From contig NW_023503509.1 of the NCBI RefSeq assembly GCF_014529535.1, forward strand, positions 1,240,001 to 1,304,000: DNA of 64,000 nucleotides, written 5' to 3'. Shown here piece after piece: positions 40,357 through 52,700 of the stretch (the first letter of the stretch is position 1; every line of letters starts with the position of its first letter). This DNA comes from Bradysia coprophila (Eukaryota; Arthropoda; Insecta; Diptera; Sciaridae). The notes under the pieces are model-generated. The model saw only the letters and a list, made by a program, of their open reading frames with translations. It searched no databases and had not been told where the DNA came from. Position numbers and translations under genes: made by a program.

Positions 40357-41704
40357 TTGTTGTCTTAGAACCAGAAAATGCGAAAAAACCGCGGTTTAAA
40401 GCAAGACAGTAATGACGCTCCGTCTGGCCGCAAGACTAGAAAACTAGTTCTGCGAATAGGCTCTACACAGTTAGTTAGGATTAGAAAATAGCAGTTGCTT
40501 GCGAGTAAAATTCCTAGATCGTTAACAGTAGGTACTTTTACATCTACATTTCTATTCTGTACTCACACTTTACAACATGGAATTAGAAAGTATGAACCTA
40601 ATGTTGAACCAATAATATTGGAATGAACTTTTGAAATAGTCTAAAAGTGTTTCCATTTCACACCGATTGATCGCGAGAATTTCTTGTAGATTACAGGCTG
40701 ATATTAGGGATTCGTCGAGTTTTGTCCCTTTCACTCGTTCTTTAATTGCATTTCTTTTATAATTAGGAAACCATTTTTTTTTTTTTGGCAAGATTAACGG
40801 ATTCATAAAATGGAAATCGAAGTAAATAGCAACAAATTTTACTTATACTAAGCAGAGCCTATTTTGTACTAACTTTGGTGAAATTTGGAGAAACTTATGA
40901 CGTCGTGTTTCACTTACTTTCACCTAAAATTAGAATTTCAAGTGAACGATTTGATGAAAAAGTGAACCGAAAATTAAATTTCAACGCTTCCTTGTATGAA
41001 AATGACGCTGCGTTAGAAAGTATTTGTATTACGCACTTTCCATTTTGAATTTCGACCGCTCTTACGACGTCAATTTTGAGGTTACCTTTGGTTGAACTTT
41101 TCTGATCTAAATCTTACTGAACTTATTTAAATTATGATAGACTTATCAGAATTTCAATAGATCCACCGACATCAATTAAAAATGGCGAAACGTAGCGGTA
41201 TTGGAGAAACTATTTCACCAAAATAGCAATGAAAGTATAAATCAGGTGTGATGGACAAACATACAAACCGGAGGAAATATCGATTTCACTTATTTTATAC
41301 TAAGCCGGAGGTATTTTAACTTAATTTTCACCAAAACTATCGAGCTCAACAAATGAAATAACGTAACCTCAAAAAACAAACAAATTTCTATCTCAATTCA
41401 TTTGTTGAACTCGATTGATTTGGTGAAATTTAAATAAAAAGTGACTTCGTCTGTGCTGCCGTAATTCGGAAGAAAAACAATTTCCAATAATATAAAAAAA
41501 GAAATAACTACTGTAAATTGTTAGTACCTGACTAAGCATAACATAAAGAAGGTTTTTCAGGTATACAGCCAGTTCGGCTTTTGTAGAACTTTGAGAATAA
41601 TGAGAAAAATCACATCACATCCTTCTATTTGTCGCAAATAACGAACTAAAGTACAATGGGAAAACAATTCACATCTGCGACGAATAGAATGCATTTATTT
41701 GAAA

Positions 41705-41982
41705 ATTATGCGCGACTTATGATTGTAAACCATGGCAACACAGTAAAAGAACCAAAAGAACCAAAAGAACCAAAAGAACACAATTTTATTGACTGGGTTC
41801 GCGCAGCCATCTTCGCGTCCATGTTTTGACACTTGCACGGTTTCCGCCATTTTAGTTTTTTACGCAGTGTGTGTTTCAGATCGCTAAAGAAGTGAAAACA
41901 TTTGAAGTGAATAAATTTTCTATATTTCAGTGACTTTAAGAACATTTTTCAAGTTCCAATCGTATTCAATCGAAGCATGAAG
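41705..41982 (+). promoter_or_regulatory. Probable Pcf11 promoter and 5' UTR exon 1
   Basis: The last part (about 41850-41982) behaves like a first exon and ends ATGAAG|GTAGGC. Joined to the acceptor TTCCAG at 43725, it places a short upstream ORF (M-K-Y-I-F-C-stop) ahead of the real start at 43778. Upstream lies a 9-bp tandem AGAACCAAA, about four copies. A diverged second copy of this whole segment is at 59355-59602. No TATA box is obvious. Exon status is inferred. Confidence 0.5.
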
Positions 41983-43298
41983 GTAGGCATCAAAATTTTA
42001 ATTAAATATTGAGTCGGTCAATGGCATAGTTGTAGCAAAATAAGGGAAATTACTTTTTTCGTTCTACCAATTTTATTCATTAACAATGGCGTGCATCTTT
42101 TCACTATGAAGAAGACATTTTTTTGAAATTTTCAATTCATTTTTTATTTATTCTTGAATGTTACGATAGAATTCCAAGTCGTCGGTAACGAAATTCATTT
42201 TATTGATAAATTTGACCAGATTCAGACCAAAAAACAACGTGGTGATTCTTAAAGGTCCAAGCCTTGTCAAATTCTAGTCGTACAAAGCTAACCCAACCAC
42301 CTTGTAAATAACTCACTATCCAAAAATTCCATTGTTTGTAGCCGGTGTCAGTCGCTTTCCGCTGATGATGTTAAGGTGAACCATGTACATTTAAGGTTAA
42401 CACTTTGAACAGGTCAACTTCATCCTGACAGTTCATTCTACAGTTTTAACCTTAAATATACGTTTTCGAGTTACTCAAACATAAACAACGGAAGGCCACC
42501 GACACCGATCTACAAGGTGTTAATAACTTTGAAAAATCTTTTGTTTTCATGACAACGGCAATGGGTTTACATCTGCGAAAGTGGAGCTAAATAAATTACA
42601 AACATATTTCGCCACGGCTACGCATCTAAATCGCATTTTCTTGTCCTACAAAAATCGACGCTGTACTTTCATGTAAAATAATTCTTGCAACCGAATTACT
42701 TTAGTACTACTAAGCCGCAGAAAAAATCATTTCGAATTAACCAAACATGTGAAATACGGCTCGCATACACTTAACACTTCCTCACCAGCGTCGTTCATCA
42801 GAAATTTTTCGTTGAAAAACACATAACGCCGTACGTAAAATCAATTATTTACGCTGAAGGAACAATTTCATTTAGCTAAAATAACAGTAACTGTTGTGGT
42901 GAACGTGCGGAAACAACGGTTGACTTATTAAAGTACATTGGCGGCAATGGCAAGTTGGAGCGTTTCGAATTTTGTCTTCTTTTGAAATTAAATTCATCGT
43001 TTGCTTGGGGAAATCATAGAATCATGGCCGGACTTGCCCATAATTTAGCGCCTTTAGATTAAGATTTTCTGTCTATGGAGACTAAATATCCAATGCACAC
43101 TCAGGTAGCCAATTTGGCCCTGAGTAATATGCGTGGCCTATATTCCTATCTTGTTTCTCTAGAGGGCGTATTGCCATGTCTGTAAAGTGGACAACGCACT
43201 TTAGTTTCATCTCTAATTTTAAACATTTGGTCTATACGTGTTCGTTCGAACAAACAAAAGAAAAGACAACAGCAAGTCGTAATTGGTACTTTTAACCT

Positions 43299-43592
43299 AC
43301 AATTATTAAACGTAAAGCTTGTACAGAATCAGCAACCGCTGAACATTTCCAGCTGGTCGACAAAGACAATGCCTTTGTATCGAAAGCAATTCATAGGCAA
43401 GCTTCATAGTATGCATACATACGTTAAGGTCATCTATGTGCGCACATAACACGTATGACTGTAGTAAACTCGTTGCTTAGAATGTGTTTTGATAGTATAT
43501 TATACAAGTAGAGTATGTTTGTTGATCAGCTGGTGAAATTCAGCTGGTGAAGTTGAGCTGTTGCTGATTCTGCACAGGCTTTACGTTGAATA
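43299..43592. mobile_element. MITE, family F, copy 1 (Pcf11 intron 1)
   Basis: CTACAATTATTAAACGTAAA with AGAATCAGCAAC at the left mirrors GTTGCTGATTCTGCACAGGC and TTACGTTGAATAATT at the right. The middle (AGCTGGTCGACAAAGACAAT) is shared with 52422-52693 in the same orientation. Confidence 0.75.
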
Positions 43593-43777
43593 ATTTTCTG
43601 ATCTTAATGTAATTTCCCAAAAACGACCCCAAAATCTACCAATAAATTCTCTCGTTACCAATAAGCACCAATCCCCCAAAAACAACAACAAAAAAATTAA
43701 TTAAAATTTTCTCCTTTCGTTCCAGTATATTTTCTGCTAGTTCGGTGAAACAATAGCGTGAAACAACAGACACAAAA

Positions 43778-46700
43778 ATGACGGATCCATTGGACATTGA
43801 AAAGGAGTATCTCTCCAGTCTGAGTGATCTCAATTGGAACAGTAAGCCGCTAATACTTATGCTAACCGATGTAGCGGCAGAGAATATCGATCATGCCCAA
43901 GTCATCGTCGATGCCATCATAAAACATATAAATAAGGTTACAAAACATTTTTCTTTTTATCTTTATTTAACTAAATTAATTATTTGAACATAACGAAATT
44001 AGTCGCGTTCTATGGGTAGATTAACATTTAATTGAACGAAAACAAAAAAATCGAACAACAGTTTTGTGTTATCGTAAAATATTTTGATTTCAATGGTTAT
44101 GGCATCACTGTTTCAACGTGAATTTCCTTCCAAATGACACGGAAACAACACATGCATTGCATTAGCGATCAATAACTTATCTTTCATCCATACCGGAGAA
44201 GAAAACCCGAAAATTCGTTTGATAGAACCGATTCATTTAACGTTCTTAACTTCCACGATCCCATCTTTTAACTTAAGCATGAGTATGCGCAAAGTCGAAA
44301 AATTTCTAGCTACGACTTTTGTCCCGCTACTAAAACGAGTCGCATTCTTCACATTTCAAATTCGGTGAAATCTTTCCGAATCTTTCCGCCTGCCTCTTCA
44401 TCCATTTTGTACATAATATTGAACGATCTACCAACATTCCAGCTGCTTTTTTCCGTTGCGAAACATTGTCCAGCATATTTTATCAGCGTCGCTCCAAAGT
44501 CGTATCAGTGTCTGACTCACTCACACCTAAGAGTAATTATACCTAGAGAGGTATAATTACTCTTAGCTTCACACATCATGATTATCTCTCGATCTTTTAC
44601 TGGCATTCGTTTCTATTGCATTTGTCATTGGGATTGTTTACGTTTACGCATTGAGCAAAATTGGTGTTTTTATGCAATAACAGCACACAATTTCCACAAC
44701 TGCATTTGATGTAATGTCACCATCATCAAAATATTTTACGATACAACAATTGAAAGAAGCTATTGGGAAATGTGTCTCACTCATTTTAAGGTTAAAAATT
44801 GAATAGAAAAAGCGTGGGTCGTAAAACATTTAGAGCAATCCACGCTAGTTGAAAGTGCTCCTTGACTGTCGATGTCGATGAATTAGGCAAGAATCTTGAA
44901 ATATAGAAACTTAGACTTTCGTTCTCACTACACTCTCAGAACCTTAACCGGTGCTGTAACTACTGTAATTCGAACTGTAGAGCTTTGTTTGAGATTTGAC
45001 CTTTGGCCTGGTGACTTTCACAAACTGCTCCTCATATCACGGGTATAAATTGTCTTTTTTTAATCTAATTCATCCGTTTTTGTTCCGTTTTGTCTCTGTA
45101 CATGACAGTTTGCATCTCATACAGTAGAGCATATTGTTTGAAATGACAACTGTCACGATCACGGGGGCAAAACGGAATGACTCTGAGGCCACCTTAAGTT
45201 CCTTCAACATTTTGAGTTATTCCGCTTGCTTCTGGCATAATTGTTGCCATTCAATTAGGCCTTAGCTTCGCTAAATTGGTTGAAATATATATGCTTGGCC
45301 TTTATTATCATTCCTTGCAAGATACCAACCCGAAAATTTGCATCAGGCAGTAGAAGTACCGGTTAAAAGGCAAGTCGTGTTGTTTTTTTTAGCTAATTGT
45401 ATTTTCTTCGATGGCTCTCTGGACAAAATTTTTGTGGTGTTTTAAGAAACAATTTTAAACAGAATTTTCGCTCAAAATACCTAAATTTTACCATAAAAGA
45501 GGATGCGATAATCCTAAACCCAAACCTAATTACAAATTTATACCTGCGAACCGGTGAACAATAGCAAAGCATTGAAAATATTGTTTTACAGTTCAATAAT
45601 AATAAAAAGGGCAATTTGTATACAAGACAGGTGCAACGACTTATCACACCAGTTTCAATGCAACACTTTCTATTCAATTCGAAACAAAACAAAAAGTTAA
45701 ATTTTGCGATACGTAAGTAAAATGAGTGAGACCAATGATGACGTGGTGATACTGAGACATTCTTTATTCATGAACAATATTGCATTTTACTGGAATGATG
45801 TCGACTTATCAATAATACTTTAAAGGGTAATCCCTTTGCAGGAAAGGGCAATCCGAAATTTCCTTCAGCTGATTTTCCACTGATTCACTCATACAAACAA
45901 AACTGGATATGCATGTTAATAACGGTTATACCACTACCGCGAGCATGTGTGCATTGTTAATTCTGTATAGACAGAAACTTAAAACCAGCTTCGTTTGTAT
46001 GAGTGAGTGAACCAGCTGAAAGTCAGCTGTAGCAAACTAAGGCTGACATTTGATTGACCTCTCCTGTATTTCGCTGTTGTGTATTTTTATCCAGTTTTAA
46101 TGATAAGAATACGTTCATCAGTACAGCTAAACTCAAATGTAAATTTACGGCAGAATTTTTTTTAGAAATTTAAAATTTGAAACGGAGGACAGAACTGAAC
46201 GGAAAAATTTATTTCCGTTCTGCAGTGTGTTCATTCTAAAAAAACATTTTACAGTTTTTTAAGAGTTTTAAAAATCTTCGATGTTCACAGTCTGTTTCCC
46301 AGGCAATGATATTTTTACGTAAAATTTGAATGCGCCTCAACGAATTTCAATTTTCCGCCAAAATATAGACTGTGAAGCTTGCAATTGACTGGGAACATCG
46401 ATTACTTTTAATACGCTCATAAATCTAAAATTGTGCTTTCTGGAGATGAACACACTGTAATAACAGAAAATTGAGAAAAATTTGCGTAGCATTTTGTGTG
46501 TAACTTTATTGTAATTTAAATAAATTAATTTCGAGTCGAGTATAAATGCAAGTCAATTATATTTTTAAGCCCATAGTAAAGATTGGATGTTTGTCTTGCT
46601 TTGTTTAGAAAAATTAACAATTAAGAGAAGAATTTTTAGAGTCAATTGAAAATTAAATTTATTTTTAAACACAAACAAACGTACTAAACAATACAAAGTG

Positions 46701-49700
46701 CCAATCTACATTGCACACTGGAACAACTATAATAAAAATAAAAATAAAAAAACAAAGAGAAAAAAACACTGAAAATTAGCAACAAGAACCGTAAATAAAT
46801 AATTTTTTACGAAACTATCTTTGATTTGTAAAACATTGTTTTTACACGTTAATTTGTTTGCATTTCATCCGATTATTTTGATTAATTATACGCAGTCTGC
46901 AGAGGTGATTTATTTGGAAAACTGAAAGTTTATTTACTCCCCGCTTGCATACGTAAAATACGCGACAATATCCGTCATTCATCTGGTACATGTTACAACA
47001 CTACCCAAGACGAAACAATCTTTGTTTTGGCGATTTTGTGGGGCTCGTAGGTCACAGTCCACTTCTTATATCGCAGAGAGGCCAATTTAAAGTAAAATTA
47101 AAGTTGTTGCAGCCCCAAGAACAAAAAAAAAATAATGTCAGATTTCAGACTCTTTTCTCGCCCGACACACCTTTTCATTAAAATTTTATTTTTAAATTAC
47201 ATTCTTCATGTGAGACTAAGATTTTCATTTTTACAACAATTTGTTGATGACTGACATTTACATAACATGGGATGGAAATCTTACATAGCTTTTGGGAGAA
47301 CACTTTCGATTTTTAATGATTTCTGGTTTATCACATCTTTGCTACATTTACTAATGTTGGAGCGAAGCAGCTCTTCAGCAAAGTCATACGTCGTTTTGAT
47401 CTAACCTGAAATGTGACGTGGCGTCAAAAAATCTGTCTTATTTCAAGCCCTCACAGGAGCGATAACTCAAAGGCTGCTATTAAATTAACCATTCAAGTGA
47501 ACTTTCAAACTTAACTTGTTGATTTTTCATTTCAAAAATTCTGGGTTAATTGACGACGAAACTTTCCACCACACCAGAAACATATGTCAACATTTTTTTA
47601 AAAATTTCTCTTAAGGATTGTATGCCGTTTGTGACCTTAGACGGATCAGTAAATTCTACAACGGTAGGTTAGGTTCGAGATTTTAATTTTTCAAAAAATT
47701 TTAAATCACGACACCCTAAGATTCATGGAAACCATGAATATACAAAAATGTTAGCTCGCTTCGCTCGCGTTTAACATTTTTCTTAGTTGTATTTAGATGT
47801 AAGATACTAGTAATTCTATTAGAATGTAAATATTTCCCGACCCTCGAATAACTCTAATATTCCAAATGCATCTATGCAAGATTGTGTAAATGGTATGGAG
47901 TCATGGTCAACGTGGGCGATGATGCAGACTACTTAGAAAATCACGTCAACTTTTAACCTGTTACAGACGGCAAGCATATGACCAATATTACTATCGAGTC
48001 TATTACTTTAATCGATCAAAGTATTTTTAATCGGTTGATTTGAAATCTTGTACTTCAATTTTTTAACATGAATTTTACTGTATAAAGGACCATATTAACC
48101 AGAGCTTGTAATATTTTTTGTCGTCGTTATCGATAACAGATGAATAGCCGTATGTGACAGGTTAAAAGTGTGTTTTAGCTACGACTTCGAATTGGGGGTG
48201 CTAATGACTATACATACCACTTGTATGAGAGAACACCAATTCCAAGTGTTCGCTATGAGAACACATGTAAGATTCCTGACCCATGTTACATTATTGCCAT
48301 CCTAGCTCTCAAAACCATTACATTTTCTCCATCTTGTATATTGAAATGTTGTTACAATAATGGTATAAGTTAAAAAAGTAGCAATATGATAGACTAATGC
48401 ATGTGGAATCTCGGCCAAAGTTAAGTAAATTTTATACGGACACACTAAAGAACATTTTCGTCTAACTGTTTTCGATGGTCTGCCTTTTCTGTCTGTTTGG
48501 TTTTTTGTCATTTCGATGGGAAGGTGAGAGTCTCCCACTGAGAGATGCCACATAAGTAACCGACCTGGATTGAATCATCGATTTTAGCTCGTGCTTAATG
48601 CTTTGCTTGACTTCAGTCTAATGAATTCAAGTAAAGCCCATTCTGACTGCAACTCTCTTATGTACAGTTGACGATTTAGTGCTCCAAGTACTTTCATCTG
48701 GTAAATTTTGCGTTGTAATAATTGCATGAAATTATTGACAATTTTTGATTTTATTGAGCGTGGCTGTGGATGGTGAACAAATCGTCGAAGATATCCAGAA
48801 AAAGTTATGAGTGGAAAAATATGAGTAACTCGATGACATCAACGAATTCTGTAAAAGCAGACCTCTTTTGCTTAAATCCTGCGTTAAAATGGTTCGAAAG
48901 AAATCAACCTGTGGAATATCAAAATGTAACTTGAACTTCGGCGATGGATAATTGAGCTCGTTACATTTCAGTCAGTCTTTCAGTTTTCTTTCAAATAATT
49001 CACTGCACCAACAATGCTATCAGCTGGCAATGATGGTACAAACACACTGTTGTCATCAAAATAACAGTAGTCCATATTGAACTGTGATATTCTTATTGCG
49101 CCACTTAGCTTAATAATTTGCAAATTTTACCTTTTAGAAACGGCAACTGCATAGACCGAGACCAAAATCTATCAATTCATTTCTCTAGTTGTTATTTCTA
49201 ATGTTCGTGCAGAGTTGATAAAGTGCTGAAGAGAAGATTGAGAATTGTTGATGCATTAGCTGAAGCAACAAATTCATGCTTTGATCGATTCAGGATTCTA
49301 GTCGCATAACTCCAAATTGTTTCTGAAATTTCACGTCCACTATCATTCATTTCAATAAGAACAACTCTGTCTAACAAACACATCCTCCCAATTTATTTGG
49401 TTTCACAAACCGTTTGGTAAGTATATCCAGATCCATTAGGATAGCAAATACGCCGCTAAAATTCTCTAAAAAAAAATCTTAAAAACGGATGACTTGAAGG
49501 TCATTAGCGTCGTTGTAATTAGTAGCTAAGGAATTCATTTTTCGATAATTTTATGTTGGAAACCCATAGACACGCTTGGCAGAGGAGAACACATTTTCAA
49601 ATTGAAGTAAAAAAACGACGAAATTTTCTCTTCCCACATACACAGACACCTCCAGAGATGAAGCTTCCTGTTCTATATTTGATCGATTCGATCGTCAAAA

Positions 49701-52700
49701 ATCTTGGTAAAAAATATGATGGACGATACCTTGACCTGTTCAGCCGATCAATAGTGAATATCTTTTGCGATGTCTTTCAAGAGGTTTGTTCGAATGTTTT
49801 TGTTTTTCAATGGCGCAAGGAATTTACCGGAAAATTGTTCACTTTCATAATCCACTAGGTGAACGAAAAAGTTCGTGCGAAGATGTTTGCGTTACGGCAG
49901 ACTTGGAACAACGAATTTTCACAATCCAAATTGTACGCATTGGATATCAAAACCAATGCACTTGATCCGGGATGGCCGATAACAGCCAAATTCACACCAT
50001 CCATTCACGTGAATCCGAACTTTTTCAAGAGTAAAACGTCCGATAGCGACATTCTGCGGGAAAAGGAACGCGAACTTTTGGAATTGCAGAAACGGAAATT
50101 AGAATTGGAATTGGCTGCAACGAAGAAGCACATAGCCGAACAAGAAAAGCAGCTACAAACTAAGACCGCTCTTGTGCCAACGGTAAGTCGCTATCAAATG
50201 AGGAAATTCATTGGAGGGAAAGCTAATTTCTCTTTTGTTTCATGATTAGGCGAACACCAACGTTCCACACCCACATAACCGATCTCAACCTGTAACAGCT
50301 GAATCGTCTGGCAATAACTTCACAAACACTAATTACCAATATCAGGTAGATATTTCCGCTCCACCTACCAAATTTAGTGCTGAGCCGTAACGTCCACATT
50401 TTCTTTCCAGTCAATCGATATGATCCAACCGAAGGCAGTAAATGCAGAATCAGCTCCGCAAAATGTACGCCCTCGTGATCCCCGACTCGCCCGTCAAATG
50501 CAATTTCAAAATTCTGCTCAACGTAACGTCAATCAAAGAAACCGAACGGCTTCACCAGTATTTGCCAATCAAGGTTTCGGTTCCGCTTCAATCCATTTCG
50601 TCCCGAATAGTCAAGTAGACAATGCAATTGCACACAGACCTGCTGCAGCATTCAATGCTGCAATTATGGATGATTCAAGTAGAAAATCGCGAACAGCAAG
50701 CAAAAACCGCAGTTCGTCGAAAGAAGTGAAAACTCGCTCGACATCAAAAACGTCACCGAAATCGCAAAAACCAAACAGTCAAAAGTCGTCTCCCAAATCA
50801 CCAGCCTCGTCTTCATCCAGATCATCGTCGAGAAGTTCGAAATCATCTCCATCGAGTAACCACCAGTCGCCGAAAGACCAGAAAAAAAATCGGAACAAAG
50901 AGACAGAGTCCAAGAGTGTCGCAATCGCAGCTTTGGCTGAAGCCGAACGGATCAAAGAATTTACGATACCGAAAAAGCGCAGCCCATCGCCGAAAGATAA
51001 GTCGATAACGGATCCGAAAGTGTCGAGCACCACAAAGACTGCCGACAGTCCAACCAAGGTCATCAAGGCTAGTAAGTCGAATTCGAAATCAAGAAACAAT
51101 GCGAGACATACTCGAGGAGGGGGGGAAAGTGTGGAAATTGTTCAACCGGAGACAGTACCATCAACAACATCGGTGACTGCCCCGACCATCCCAACTACAA
51201 CCACATCAGAATCCATTGAATCACCAATTCCACCGTCCATTGAACCAGTTGTGAATGTTCCGGCAAAAGCTAGCTGCGTTCCATTGCCAGGGGCTGGCGA
51301 AAATCAAAGCTTTAAAAGTAAGGAAATCAATTTTGTTGTAAGAATGGTAAAAATTTCCCACATTGTGCACAATTTATTGATCAGACTGACGATGAGTATG
51401 TCCATTGGATTGATAAGTGATTGTATCAATCGTAGCGATGATAATGATGATGATATTTTAAATAAACTAATTGTTATTGGCACAGGGGATAATTTTTTTA
51501 TTAAAACTTTTTGTCGATTCAATTTTATTTTTCGTTCAATTTTCAAGAAATTTTTTATTTTTTCGTTTTTTCGTTAATTTCATTTTTAATTTACAAAAGA
51601 AAAACAATTTTAATTTTCAAAGTGCAAGCAATTTGGAATGAATTGCTTCATGACTGATGGCATTGAAGACTTTAGCTCGATGTGGTGGACGATTCGCGAC
51701 AGATCGGATTTTATTAGAAAAAGTTTAGCTCACAGATTTGTTGATACGCTTTTCAGGAAAATTAATCTTTTAGCTCAATTGCGGATCGAGTTCAGTTTAG
51801 CGTTTCTGTAACAATTTCCTTGTCAGCAGTCCATAGGAACATCCAACTTTGAAACATTTTTTTTCCGGTGTATGTATCCAGAGCCGAAGTTGCTAGAATA
51901 TTAGTTTTAGAGTTAAGGTTAAGATTTTATCGGACAAGACTCCAGGGATATACTGAACAAAAAAAAATCTAAAAAGTTGGACATCCTTGGGACTCATAAG
52001 TACTTTTAAGATTGAACGACAGTTTACCACAAGGCACAATTCAGTTAAAATCAGCCAGAAAGAATTTGCCTTAGCAGCTTAGCAATGCTAGGAGGTCATT
52101 TTGAATTTCGGGAGAACTTTTTATTTTCGGCACTACCTCGCCTTAACGAGAGCTCAACGTTTTGAAATCATAAGGAATGCCAGCTCGCAGAATAAAGTTT
52201 TTTCTGTTGAAATTCTTAACTTTAAGTGGGAACGTTAATCTAAACGAGCAACATCCATGGCGCAGAGTCTCTTCCTATTATTTGTTTTTCATCAATATTC
52301 ACATGCCACCATTACAAGCTTCTGGAATGTTTTTTAGACCTTGCTTGGCCAAGACGAGATTACTAATCCTTCGGACAGCTAAATTTTCTTTCTTTTTTCA
52401 AAATTTTGAGCTTGGTTGTCTTACAATTATTAAACGTAAAGCTTGTGCAGAATCAGCAACAGTTGAACATCTCCAGCTGGTCGACAAAGACAATACCTTT
52501 GTATCGAAAGCAATTCAAAGGCAAGCTACATACAGTGCATATATGCGTTACGGTCATCTATTGTACGCACATAACATGTATGACTGTGGTTAACTCGTTG
52601 TTTAGAATGTGGTTTGATTGTTGTGGTTTGTTGATCAGCTGGTGAAGTTCAGCTGTTGCTGATTCTGCACAAGCTGTACGTTTAGTAATTGTAGTAGCGA

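Larger units (their letters stand above)
39998..41704. other. Intergenic region between the H2A variant and Pcf11
   Basis: Contains the foldback at 40232-40356 and a weaker inverted repeat near 41330-41420 (ATCGAGCTCAACAAATGAA and its approximate complement). No gene is seen. Confidence 0.6.
43937..49645. other. Pcf11 intron 2 (5.7 kb)
   Basis: Contains a perfect 40-nt hairpin (44527-44566), a family G MITE (45845-46068) and tentative receptor-like fragments on the minus strand (48302-49383). Otherwise it is A/T-rich sequence in which I see no gene. Confidence 0.7.

Noticed and set aside
50664..51099. Minus-strand frames of 86 and 106 codons, Asp/Glu/Leu-rich
   Set aside because: They are the complement of the Ser/Lys-rich part of Pcf11.
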